Source: Pontibacterium sinense
GTDB lineage: Bacteria > Pseudomonadota > Gammaproteobacteria > Pseudomonadales > Balneatricaceae
NCBI RefSeq assembly: GCF_015209595.1
Contig: NZ_JADEYS010000003.1
Coordinates: 124,001 to 188,000, forward strand
DNA length: 64,000 nt
Reading direction: 5' to 3'
Shown here: piece after piece, positions 8,546 through 15,726 of the stretch
How positions within the stretch are numbered: the first letter of the stretch is position 1
Layout of the letters: each line of letters begins with the position of its first letter
Translations under genes and position numbers: made by a program
Notes under the pieces: model-generated
The model's database searches: none
The model's input: the letters and a program-made list of their open reading frames with translations, nothing else
What the model was told of the DNA's origin: nothing

Positions 8546-8977
8546 TCAGGCGTCTTTTTCCATCTTCGCGCGGAAGCCTTCAGGGACACTGATCACTTTG
8601 CGCTGATCATAATCAAAGAACACGATACCCGTTTTAGCGTGAGCGACTTCCACTGCTGTCTTTTTATTCGACATCAGATAGAACAGGTCGCAGCCGTATT
8701 TATTGAAATCGCCAACGGTGACGCTGATCTGGATCTCATCACCGTAGAAGCCTTCTGACTTATACACAATCGCTGAGTCGGTCATGATGATGCCAGCGCC
8801 TTCCACATCCAGCTCGGTATAGTGGTAGTTTTCCAGAAAGCGTACACGGGCTTCATGCACCATGGAGAGTACGGCATCGTTGCTGAGGTGGCCGCCGTAG
8901 TTAATATCGCTGATACGGATAGGCAGATCTGTCGTAAAGGTGTAATGCTCTGGCATATCGATCTTAATGCGTGCCAT
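8546..8977 (-). CDS. Hotdog-fold acyl-CoA thioesterase (4HBT family)
   Basis: A 143-residue single hotdog domain that most likely hydrolyses acyl-CoA thioesters in the cytoplasm. The helix-strand signature ISDINYGGHLSNDAVLSMVHEARVRFL carries the DxNYGGHL catalytic region and a glutamate in HEARVRF. The rest matches the family pattern (YKSEGFYGDEIQISVTV; KTGIVFFDYDQRKV). The specific substrate cannot be read. It is divergent from the methyltransferase, with 61 bases between the starts, where AACATC (8995-9000) and GATGTT (9010-9015) form an inverted repeat. Confidence 0.82.
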   Translation of the reverse strand: MARIKIDMPEHYTFTTDLPIRISDINYGGHLSNDAVLSMVHEARVRFLENYHYTELDVEGAGIIMTDSAIVYKSEGFYGDEIQISVTVGDFNKYGCDLFYLMSNKKTAVEVAHAKTGIVFFDYDQRKVISVPEGFRAKMEKDA

Positions 8978-9038
8978 GATAAATCCTTATATAAAACATC
9001 AGTTAACACGATGTTATGCGAAGAGGCGTGCCGGGTCT

Positions 9039-9668
9039 ATGAATCCCTATCGACAATGGATATTTCCCCGCTTGCTGGACTGGGCGTCTGGCAAGATGGA
9101 CAAGGAGCGCGCTGAGCTGATCGCATTGGCGCAGGGCGAAGTGCTGGAGTTGGGATCAGGTACCGGAGCTAACTTTCCGTTCTACTCGGATCAGTTAGTT
9201 CGGCTTTGGGCATTGGAACCTGAAACGCCGGTGATGGCATTGGCTGAGCAGGTGCGTCTGGGGTTACCTGCGGTGCAGTCAGAAAAGATCAACCTGCTGT
9301 GTGCGGATGGCCATCATCTGCCGTTTGCAGACGACTCGCTCGACAGTGTGATCTGTTGTCTGGTGTTGTGCACGGTGCCTGATCCGGGAAAAATGATGCG
9401 GGAGGTGCGTCGGGTACTCAAACCGGATGGGCAATTACTGGTCTTTGAACATGTGGCCGCGAATGAGCAGTCAGTGCGCTTACAGGGCTGGCAGAATCGG
9501 TTGAACCCGATCTGGCGGACGTTAGCCTGTGGTTGTGAGCTCAACCGGCATACCCGTCGTACGATTGAGCAGGCCGGTTTTCAGTTTGAGACGATCAGAG
9601 ATGAGCGCCATCCAGAGTTTCCACGTATTGTATCGCCGATTATTCTGGGTGTTGCCCATCCTGTCTAG
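9039..9668 (+). CDS. Class I SAM-dependent methyltransferase
   Basis: A 209-residue Rossmann-fold methyltransferase. Motif I is VLELGSGTGANFPFY, followed by an acidic end of strand 2 (LEPETPVM), CADGHHLPFADDSLD and LVLCTVPDPGKMMREVRRVL (motif IV and post-IV). ATG 9039 (MNPYRQWIFPRLLDW) is preferred because upstream in-frame residues overlap the divergent promoter region and do not look like family sequence. It resembles the UbiE/METTL7-like group, in which an N-terminal helix leads into the fold. The substrate is unknown, and nearby genes give no hint. Confidence 0.78.
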   Translation: MNPYRQWIFPRLLDWASGKMDKERAELIALAQGEVLELGSGTGANFPFYSDQLVRLWALEPETPVMALAEQVRLGLPAVQSEKINLLCADGHHLPFADDSLDSVICCLVLCTVPDPGKMMREVRRVLKPDGQLLVFEHVAANEQSVRLQGWQNRLNPIWRTLACGCELNRHTRRTIEQAGFQFETIRDERHPEFPRIVSPIILGVAHPV

Positions 9669-9698
9669 AGGGATACTGTCGTGTTATCAGGCGCGATA

Positions 9699-10991
9699 TT
9701 AGCCCCGGTATTCGCGAATACTCTCCACCATACCGGATGTTAGCAGGGCCAGATCTTCGTTGGACATAACGTATGGTGGCATCACGTAAACCAGTTTGCC
9801 AAATGGGCGAATCCAGAGCCCCCGTTTTATAAACAGCGTCTGGATTTCGGTGGTATTCACCGGCTCTTTCATTTCGATGACGCCAATAGCGCCGAGGCAG
9901 CGTACATTGGCAACACTGTCCAGATCTGCAGCGGGTGCCAGTCCGCGTTTTAGCTCGCCTTCAATGCGATTCACTGCACTTTGCCAATCCATCTCTTGTA
10001 GCAACGTCAGGCTGGCATTTGCCACAGCACACGCCAACGGATTACCCATAAACGTTGGGCCGTGCATAAAGCAACCCGCGCCACCTTTAGAGATGGTTTC
10101 GCCAATCTCGGTTGTGGTGAGTGTCGCGGCGAGTGTCATATATCCGCCCGTGATCGCTTTACCCAAACACATAATATCCGGGGTGATCCCTGCGTGTTCA
10201 CAGGCAAACAGCTTTCCACTACGTCCAAAACCGGTGGCAATCTCATCGGCGATAAGTAGGACATCGTACTGATCACAGAGTGCTCGGGCACGTTTCAGAT
10301 ACTCAGGCGCGTAAAAGCGCATGCCGCCGGCGCCTTGTACAATCGGTTCCAGAATCAGCGCAGCGATCTCATCGTTATGCTGCTCCAGCATCTGAGAAAG
10401 CTCAGCAATATCGCTTTCATCCCATGGCTCGTCAAAGCCAATCTGCGGGGCAGGTGCAAAGAACTGCTGCGGCAACATACCGGAAAAAATTTCATGCATA
10501 CCGGTGACAGGGTCACATACGGACATCGCCCCAAAGGTGTCACCATGATAGCCATTTCGGATCGTAATGAGCTTGTGCTTATTCGCCTGGCCGCGGGCGT
10601 GCCAGTATTGGATCGCCATTTTCAGCGCCACTTCAACCGCGACCGAGCCTGAATCAGCCAGAAAGACTTTGTCCAGCGGAGCCGGAGTCATTTCGACCAG
10701 CTTTCGGCTCAGCTCTATGGCCGGTTCGTGGGTCAGACCCCCGAACATCACATGAGAAACCCGATCAATTTGCTGATGTGCGGCGTTGTTCAGCGTTGGA
10801 TTGTTATAACCATGAATCACCGACCACCAGGATGCCATGCCATCAATCAGCTCCTGACCATCGCTCAGTGTCAGGCGGACTCCTTCCGCAGAAACGACCG
10901 GATACATCGGTGGTGGATTGATCATTGAAGAGTAAGGATGCCAGATATGTTGCTGGTCAAAAGCAATCTGCTGTGGGCTGATCTCAGACAT
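9699..10991 (-). CDS. bioA: Adenosylmethionine-8-amino-7-oxononanoate transaminase
   Basis: PLP-dependent class III aminotransferase making 7,8-diaminopelargonate from KAPA with SAM as amino donor. At 430 residues it has the expected size. Diagnostic segments are IWHPYSSM near the start, [15 protein letters not shown], the NGYHGDT loop, [15 protein letters not shown], and [11 protein letters not shown] with the PLP-binding lysine at about residue 278. It is the only biotin gene outside the bioBFHCD operon (22.2-26.8 kb) and is on the opposite strand. Upstream is a minus-strand terminator, so it is probably transcribed alone. Confidence 0.95.
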   Translation of the reverse strand: MSEISPQQIAFDQQHIWHPYSSMINPPPMYPVVSAEGVRLTLSDGQELIDGMASWWSVIHGYNNPTLNNAAHQQIDRVSHVMFGGLTHEPAIELSRKLVEMTPAPLDKVFLADSGSVAVEVALKMAIQYWHARGQANKHKLITIRNGYHGDTFGAMSVCDPVTGMHEIFSGMLPQQFFAPAPQIGFDEPWDESDIAELSQMLEQHNDEIAALILEPIVQGAGGMRFYAPEYLKRARALCDQYDVLLIADEIATGFGRSGKLFACEHAGITPDIMCLGKAITGGYMTLAATLTTTEIGETISKGGAGCFMHGPTFMGNPLACAVANASLTLLQEMDWQSAVNRIEGELKRGLAPAADLDSVANVRCLGAIGVIEMKEPVNTTEIQTLFIKRGLWIRPFGKLVYVMPPYVMSNEDLALLTSGMVESIREYRG

Positions 10992-11016
10992 AACGTGAAT
11001 TCACAGTGGCTCAAAT

Positions 11017-11045
11017 AAAAAACGGGCTCCCATTAGAGCCCGCTT
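11017..11045 (-). terminator. Terminator after the TDT transporter gene
   Basis: Read on the minus strand, GCGGGCTC and GAGCCCGT arms enclose TAATGG and are followed by TTTTTTATTTG. It isolates bioA from the gene upstream. Confidence 0.88.
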
Positions 11046-11069
11046 TCAAATCGGCTTCAAGCCATCAGA

Positions 11070-12053
11070 TCAATCGGGTTTGAATACGCCGCCGCTGCGC
11101 ACGGCTTTAAACGTTTTGAACAGCAGGAATGCGATGACCAGACTAGCGACAGTCAGTGATATCCAAGACAAGATCTCAAGGAAAGCGTAACCGGTTTTGT
11201 GGTACATGATCTGGATCGCGATTGAGGATGCTGCCAGTGGAAATGAATAGGCCCACCAGGACAGAAAGAACGGAATTCGACGGAAGCGCTCTAATTGAGT
11301 AAAGAGCAGCAACAGGAGGAACATTGCTGAATAGAACAAAATGCGGGCAAACGCATCAATTTCACCACCGTTGAGTTTTGTGTAGGAGATAAATCCAACG
11401 GCAGGCGGTGCAATCAGGATAAAAAGCGTAGGTAGTAGCTTTTCTGGTAGTGGATCATGAAACAGAACCCTGTTAAAAATCAGGGTCTTTAAAATAATCC
11501 AGTAAACGATCCCGATGCTGAAGAAGAACCAGCTGATCTCGTAAAAGCCGTGCTCGGTACCTGTGATAGGGACAATAATGTTGCCGACCACAGGAATGAA
11601 CCACGCGGGTGTACTATGTTGTATCTGGAACTTAGGATGATGTATCCACTGGGTAATGACATGTAACGTGAACCCCAGATGCATGATGCACCCCACCCCC
11701 CATAGATACAGGGAGAGATCTGTCGATACTTGTAGCGTTGCCACGCTGAGCAGCAGTACTGAGATAGAAAATGCAGGAAAAAAGCTAATTTTTATCGGAT
11801 GATGAAATTCTTTCAGGCTCATTTCAGGAAAGCGCAGTATCTTGATCACGTACCCAAGCGACACGGCTAAAAAGAGACAGGCAACCAGAACCAGAAGGAC
11901 CTGACTTACGATTACCGGAAGCTGCAGCACTTCAGCAGCTTTCTGCCAAGCCAGAGTCAGGCCGGTTGTTCCCATAATCATCGCAAAGAAAGCGATAGGG
12001 AAATGTTGAAGCTTTGATGATGTAGAAGAGGATGAGGTGGCAGAATTAGCCAT
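11070..12053 (-). CDS. TDT/SLAC1-type membrane transporter
   Basis: Integral membrane protein of 327 residues with about ten hydrophobic segments. It belongs to the tellurite-resistance/dicarboxylate transporter (TehA/Mae1/SLAC1) superfamily. Family features are the first helix FPIAFFAMIMGTTGLTLAW and the internal PVVGNIIVP and FFSIGIVYW segments. Members move anions, organic acids or sulfite, and the substrate cannot be read here. The N-terminus is serine/threonine-rich (residues 2-12). A 7-bp inverted repeat lies just upstream of its start (12071-12086). It is divergent from the hvfA-like gene, so a shared regulatory region is possible. Confidence 0.8.
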   Translation of the reverse strand: MANSATSSSSTSSKLQHFPIAFFAMIMGTTGLTLAWQKAAEVLQLPVIVSQVLLVLVACLFLAVSLGYVIKILRFPEMSLKEFHHPIKISFFPAFSISVLLLSVATLQVSTDLSLYLWGVGCIMHLGFTLHVITQWIHHPKFQIQHSTPAWFIPVVGNIIVPITGTEHGFYEISWFFFSIGIVYWIILKTLIFNRVLFHDPLPEKLLPTLFILIAPPAVGFISYTKLNGGEIDAFARILFYSAMFLLLLLFTQLERFRRIPFFLSWWAYSFPLAASSIAIQIMYHKTGYAFLEILSWISLTVASLVIAFLLFKTFKAVRSGGVFKPD

Positions 12054-12070
12054 TAGCGCCTCCGAGATAA

Positions 12071-12086
12071 ATTAGATAGATCTAAT
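12071..12086. repeat. Inverted repeat upstream of TDT gene, possible operator
   Basis: ATTAGAT and ATCTAAT are perfect inverted arms with an AG spacer, 18 bases upstream of the transporter start on the minus strand. This is a plausible repressor site; no partner regulator is encoded nearby. Confidence 0.4.
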
Positions 12087-12153
12087 ATAGTAAATCAGTC
12101 AACGTCACAGGCCAAGGGAAAACAGAATTTTAAGTCACTTGCTCAGTAAAACT

Positions 12154-12171
12154 GATCAGATGACAGGAAAT
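12154..12171 (+). promoter_or_regulatory. Shared 18-nt element, copy 1 (upstream of hvfA)
   Basis: GATCAGATGACAGGAAAT recurs with one difference at 14480-14497, upstream of the DoxX gene of the same locus. It lies 131 bases before the precursor start. This is probably a regulator site or promoter element common to both genes. Confidence 0.55.
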
Positions 12172-12302
12172 CGGGCAAGCAGGCGGATGATTCAGCGGCT
12201 TTTCCAAATTGCCGGACACAGAGTGTGATCGGTAAATTGAATAAAAAACGAAACCAAAAAATTGTTAATACTTCTACTACGAGAAGAATGAGGGTGAAAA
12301 CG

Positions 12303-12767
12303 ATGGCTACTACTAAATCTACTCTGAAACCTGTTGTTGCTGCTGTAAGTCTGGCGTTTGTTGCTGGTATGGCGACTGTTTCTACTGCAAATGCTGCAGC
12401 TAACCCATTTGCTGCGTCTGATCTGTCCTCCGGTTACGGCCAGGTTCAGCTGGCAGACAACCACAAAAATGCTGAAGGCAAATGTGGCGAAGGTAAATGT
12501 GGCGGCGACAAAAAAGCATCTTCTGAAGGCAAGTGCGGCGAAGGTAAGTGCGGCGGCGACAAAAAAGCATCTTCCGAAGGCAAATGTGGTGAAGGTAAGT
12601 GCGGCGGCGACAAAAAAGCTGATTCCGAAGGCAAATGCGGTGAAGGTAAGTGCGGCGGCGACAAAAAAGCTGATTCCGAAGGCAAATGCGGTGAAGGCAA
12701 ATGTGGCGGCGAGAAAAAGCCATCTGAAGGTAAATGTGGTGAAGGTAAATGTGGCGGTAACAGCTAA
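12303..12767 (+). CDS. hvfA: HvfA/bufferin-like precursor with twelve EGKCG motifs
   Basis: Precursor peptide of a copper-binding RiPP. Residues 1-31 form a signal peptide (hydrophobic VVAAVSLAFVAGMATV, ending ANA), so the product is exported. After a short linker (residues 32-57), residues 58-152 consist of six units of about 17 residues, each reading EGKCGEGKCGG plus a DKKASS-like spacer. That gives twelve cysteines, all within EGKCG, at 61, 66, 78, 83 and so on. In Haemophilus HvfA, EGKCG cysteines are converted to copper-binding oxazolone/thioamide groups. ATG 12303 is preferred over ATG 12288 because it starts a proper signal peptide. Followed by its modifying enzymes. Confidence 0.88.
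   Translation: MATTKSTLKPVVAAVSLAFVAGMATVSTANAAANPFAASDLSSGYGQVQLADNHKNAEGKCGEGKCGGDKKASSEGKCGEGKCGGDKKASSEGKCGEGKCGGDKKADSEGKCGEGKCGGDKKADSEGKCGEGKCGGEKKPSEGKCGEGKCGGNS
12474..12758 (+). repeat. In-gene tandem repeat, about 51 bp x 6
   Basis: Four 51-bp units (from 12474, 12525, 12576 and 12627), then a 48-bp unit (12678) and a truncated last unit (12726). Units three and four differ at a single base, which indicates recent duplication or slippage. Unit length is always a multiple of three. Confidence 0.92.
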
Positions 12768-12791
12768 GCAGCCCGTTTACAGTTAAACAAT

Positions 12792-12819
12792 CAGGGCTTC
12801 GTTTTACGAGGCCCTGTTT
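12792..12819 (+). terminator. Attenuating hairpin between hvfA and hvfB
   Basis: CAGGGCTTCG pairs with CGAGGCCCTG (one wobble) around TTTTA, followed by only a short TTTA. This weak terminator would let most transcripts stop after the abundant precursor and some read into the enzyme genes. Confidence 0.6.
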
Positions 12820-12843
12820 ACAACAGGCTTGAGGAAAGGACAG

Positions 12844-13695
12844 ATGAGAGAACAAGGTTATCCGGTCAAAGGTGCAGGTGTCGGTTATCGCCGCTGCATG
12901 ACAGATAGTTTGAAGAATGTTGATCCTGAACAGATCGATTTTCTTGAAGTCGCGCCGGAAAACTGGATTGGGCTGGGCGGTCGTTACGGAAAGAGCTTCC
13001 GCGAAGCCGCAGAGCGTTTTCCGGTGATGACACACGGTTTGTCATTATCTCTGGGTGGGCCTTCCCCACTGGATCTGGATTTTCTGAATCGCCTGAAAGG
13101 CTTCATGAAAGAACACAATATTCGTGGTTACTCGGAGCATTTGAGTTATTGCACCGATGACGGACATTTGTATGACCTGATGCCGATTCCTTTTACTGAG
13201 GAAGCCGTGCGTTATGTGGCGCAACGTATCCGCCAGACACAGGATGTGCTGGAACAGAAAATCGCTGTTGAAAATGTCTCTTTCTATGCGACGGTTGGTG
13301 CAGAGATGAGTGAAAAGGAGTTTTTGCTGGCGGTGCTCGATGAAGCTGATTGCGACCTGTTACTGGATGTGAACAACATCTACGTGAACAGCGTAAACCA
13401 CAAATATGATGCACAAGAGTTTCTCGCTGCGATGCCTGCTGAACGCATTATGTATCTACATGTAGCGGGGCATTACAACGAAGCTGATGATCTGATTGTT
13501 GATACCCACGGCGCGGATGTGGTCGATCCAGTCTGGACGTTGTTGCAACAGGCATATGATCAGTTTGGTGACGTTCCCACGTTGCTTGAGCGCGACTTTA
13601 ATATCCCACCGATGGCAGAGCTGCTGGTGGAAGTGGAACAGATTCGTAGTTATCAACAGATCTGGAGGCAGCGCAATGACCGCACCGTTGCATAA
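12844..13695 (+). CDS. hvfB: HvfB-like DUF692 multinuclear non-heme iron oxygenase
   Basis: MNIO enzyme expected to modify the cysteines of the adjacent precursor. The TIM-barrel metal ligands typical of DUF692 are visible in order: [64 protein letters not shown] and LLERDFNIP. It has 283 residues from ATG 12844, which is preceded by GAGGAAAGGA; the frame extends to a TTG at 12829 but that lacks a ribosome site. Its end overlaps hvfC by 20 bases, implying translational coupling. In related systems this enzyme uses iron and oxygen to form oxazolone/thioamide or thiooxazole rings. Which one is made here is not decidable. Confidence 0.9.
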   Translation: MREQGYPVKGAGVGYRRCMTDSLKNVDPEQIDFLEVAPENWIGLGGRYGKSFREAAERFPVMTHGLSLSLGGPSPLDLDFLNRLKGFMKEHNIRGYSEHLSYCTDDGHLYDLMPIPFTEEAVRYVAQRIRQTQDVLEQKIAVENVSFYATVGAEMSEKEFLLAVLDEADCDLLLDVNNIYVNSVNHKYDAQEFLAAMPAERIMYLHVAGHYNEADDLIVDTHGADVVDPVWTLLQQAYDQFGDVPTLLERDFNIPPMAELLVEVEQIRSYQQIWRQRNDRTVA

Positions 13696-14455
13696 TCAGG
13701 ACGATTTTCAGGCGCTGCAATACGGTTTTGCAGCCCATATCCGTAACCCGGATACTCACGATGCACCTGATGGCATTGAAGAGCGTCGGATGCAGATTTA
13801 CCGAGAGTTGTTTTACAACAATGTAGAAGGTTTTCTGGCAGGAAACTTCCCGGTAATGAAGGCAATTTCCAGTGATGAATACTGGCATCGGACAGTACGT
13901 AATTTCTTCGACCTGTATCGTTGCCATACCCCGTACTTTCTGGAGATCGGCCAAGAATTTATTGAATACGTCAATGGCGAACGCGTGCCGGATGATGAGG
14001 ATCAGCCCTTTATGAAAGAGCTGCTCCATTACGAATGGGTTGAGCTGGCGCTTGATAGTTCGGAGGTGGATCTGCCTGTTGAAGGGGTAGATCCGAATGG
14101 GGATCTATTGGCAGGCCATCCTGTGCAATCTCCTCTGGCATGGTCTCTTGCATATCAGTACCCCGTGCACTGCATATGTGAAGAATACGTGCCGCAGGAA
14201 CCCGGTGCCCAGCCAACCTACCTGATTGCGTATCGCAATCGAGAGGACGCGGTGCAGTTTATAGAGACCAATCCGGTCACCGCCCGTTTGCTGTATCTGT
14301 TGTCTGAGTCTGAAGAGATGAGCGGGCATGAAGCGTTGCAGCAAATTGCGGTTGAACTGCAACATCCATCACCGGAACAAGTGGTGGCTGGAGGCTTGCA
14401 GACCCTGGAACAACTCAGGGCGAGTGGAGTCATCCTCGGTACTTTAGCGCAATAG
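13676..14455 (+). CDS. hvfC: HvfC-like DUF2063 partner protein
   Basis: 259-residue DUF2063-family protein, the usual companion of DUF692 enzymes, thought to present the precursor peptide to the iron enzyme. The N-terminal domain signature is [20 protein letters not shown] followed by NFPVMKAI, and [16 protein letters not shown] lies in the middle. The C-terminal half (from about residue 170) is the less conserved winged-helix-like part. ATG 13676 sits inside the end of hvfB and has GGAGG upstream. Transcription with hvfB is near certain. The pair HvfBC acts as one complex in characterised systems. Confidence 0.87.
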   Translation: MTAPLHNQDDFQALQYGFAAHIRNPDTHDAPDGIEERRMQIYRELFYNNVEGFLAGNFPVMKAISSDEYWHRTVRNFFDLYRCHTPYFLEIGQEFIEYVNGERVPDDEDQPFMKELLHYEWVELALDSSEVDLPVEGVDPNGDLLAGHPVQSPLAWSLAYQYPVHCICEEYVPQEPGAQPTYLIAYRNREDAVQFIETNPVTARLLYLLSESEEMSGHEALQQIAVELQHPSPEQVVAGGLQTLEQLRASGVILGTLAQ

Positions 14456-14479
14456 AACGTGTGTTTTTAAAGGGTGACC

Positions 14480-14503
14480 GATCACATGACAGGAAATGTG
14501 ATC
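14480..14503 (+). promoter_or_regulatory. Shared element copy 2 inside a 24-bp inverted repeat (upstream of DoxX gene)
   Basis: The first 18 bases, GATCACATGACAGGAAAT, match the hvfA-upstream copy at 17 of 18 positions. Here the element is also a perfect hyphenated palindrome, GATCACAT / ATGTGATC with an 8-base spacer, ending 40 bases before the DoxX start. It looks like a dimeric regulator site. Confidence 0.55.
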
Positions 14504-14543
14504 AAACTCGTGAATAAGAGTGAAGGATTGAAGGAGCTACTAC

Positions 14544-15164
14544 ATGGCTAACGCACTGATAAATACTTATAACAAAGTGCATGATGTGCTGGACTACACC
14601 CGTCAGATGGACGGACTGGCACCCCTGTTACTGCGTTTATATCTGGCTCCTGTTCTGATGCAGGCGGGTTACAACAAGCTATCGCATTTCGATGATACCG
14701 TTGCCTGGTTTGGTAATGCGGAATGGGGTCTCGGTTTGCCGATGCCTGAAGTGATGGCTGCGCTGGCCGCAGGTACAGAGCTCTTTGGTGGTCTGGCATT
14801 GATTATTGGTTTTGCGACCCGCTGGATTTCCATCCCGTTGATGATCACCATGCTGGTGGCAGCATTCTCTGTTCACTGGGAAAACGGTTGGTTGGCAATT
14901 GCTGATGCAAGCAGCTGGTTGGCAAATGATCGTGTTATGGAATCCGTAGATCGGCTGAACGCGGCAAAAGAGATCCTGCGCGAAAATGGCAACTACAACT
15001 GGCTGACAGGTCGTGGGTCGGTGGTGATATTGAATAACGGTATTGAGTTTGCTATCACCTATTTCATCATGCTGCTGAGTTTGTTCTTTGTGGGTGGTGG
15101 TCGTTACTTCAGCGTTGATTACTGGCTGGCGAAGAAATTCCGTCCACAGGCTGTAGAGTCTTAA
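14544..15164 (+). CDS. DoxX-family membrane protein (HvfD-like)
   Basis: 206-residue membrane protein with four predicted transmembrane helices, including LLLRLYLAPVLMQAGYNKLSH, VMAALAAGTELFGGLALIIGF, ISIPLMITMLVAAFSVHW and IEFAITYFIMLLSLFFV. DoxX-like proteins are frequent fourth members of HvfABC and bufferin loci. They are suggested to supply electrons or assist at the membrane, but no role is proven. A ribosome site (AAGGAG) lies about eight bases before ATG 14544. The 88-base gap after hvfC contains the shared palindromic element, so it may have its own promoter. Confidence 0.82.
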   Translation: MANALINTYNKVHDVLDYTRQMDGLAPLLLRLYLAPVLMQAGYNKLSHFDDTVAWFGNAEWGLGLPMPEVMAALAAGTELFGGLALIIGFATRWISIPLMITMLVAAFSVHWENGWLAIADASSWLANDRVMESVDRLNAAKEILRENGNYNWLTGRGSVVILNNGIEFAITYFIMLLSLFFVGGGRYFSVDYWLAKKFRPQAVES

Positions 15165-15200
15165 CCTCCGCGACTGATGTGACACGCAAAAACTAAAGAC

Positions 15201-15229
15201 AAAAAGGGGGCCATTCGGCGCCCTTTTTT
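15201..15229 (+). terminator. Terminator closing the copper-RiPP locus
   Basis: AAAAAGGG-G-GCC pairs with GGC-G-CCCTTTTT (one internal mismatch) around ATTC, with a T-run. The A-run on the other arm makes it usable for the convergent gene as well. Confidence 0.85.
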
Positions 15230-15259
15230 AGTATCTGGGGGTAGCGCTGTGAGCACGTT

Positions 15260-15628
15260 TTACAGGCTTTTTTCCAGATCTTGCAGTTGTTGGCGCAGAA
15301 TTTCGGATTGTGCATCATCCTTTTTGAGCGCATCCACCATATCTTCAATCACCGGGGCACAACTGTGGCTTGCGCCCATTAACTCTTGCCAGAGCTTTTC
15401 GAGATCAGAGCCCGGGTCATCACGCAGATTCTTTTCATCCTGCAAGCATTGCAGGTAGTTGTTCAGGTAGGTACCGCTGACGGCCCCTTTTTCTAACAGC
15501 TGTTGTGACAAATCACCAATCCATCGCTCGGTTTCTGAAAAATCAGGATGGGTGTCTGCCCACGCGATTGGCGAGAGTAGGGCTGTTAACAACGAAGTAC
15601 TGAGCAAAGATGTGATCGGATGTCTCAC
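15260..15628 (-). CDS. Predicted periplasmic protein of unknown function
   Basis: 122 residues with a clear Sec signal peptide (SLLSTSLLTALLSPIAWA, cleavage near residue 24). The mature part is about 98 residues, mainly helical and acidic, with two cysteines (YLQCLQDEK and SHSCAPV) that could form a disulfide. I recognise no family. It lies downstream of the GGDEF gene on the same strand, about 100 bases apart, and convergent to the DoxX gene. A functional link to the copper locus is possible only by proximity. Confidence 0.6.
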   Translation of the reverse strand: MRHPITSLLSTSLLTALLSPIAWADTHPDFSETERWIGDLSQQLLEKGAVSGTYLNNYLQCLQDEKNLRDDPGSDLEKLWQELMGASHSCAPVIEDMVDALKKDDAQSEILRQQLQDLEKSL

Positions 15629-15726
15629 AGTGAGTGACCTGTGTGGTGGCTATAAGGTGAAGGCTATACCGAACGGGCTGAACCTGCCATGAATTATCTG
15701 ATAGTCCAGCCCAAAGAGAGAATCTC

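Noticed and set aside
12474-12758. CRISPR-like regular repeats
   Set aside because: Units are contiguous without unique spacers, are in frame and encode EGKCG motifs, and no cas genes are present.
12400-13035. Long minus-strand frames with repeated HLPSES or CRRRTYLHR-type segments opposite hvfA
   Set aside because: They are shadows of the in-gene repeats; hvfA has the signal peptide, ribosome site and cognate enzymes on the plus strand.
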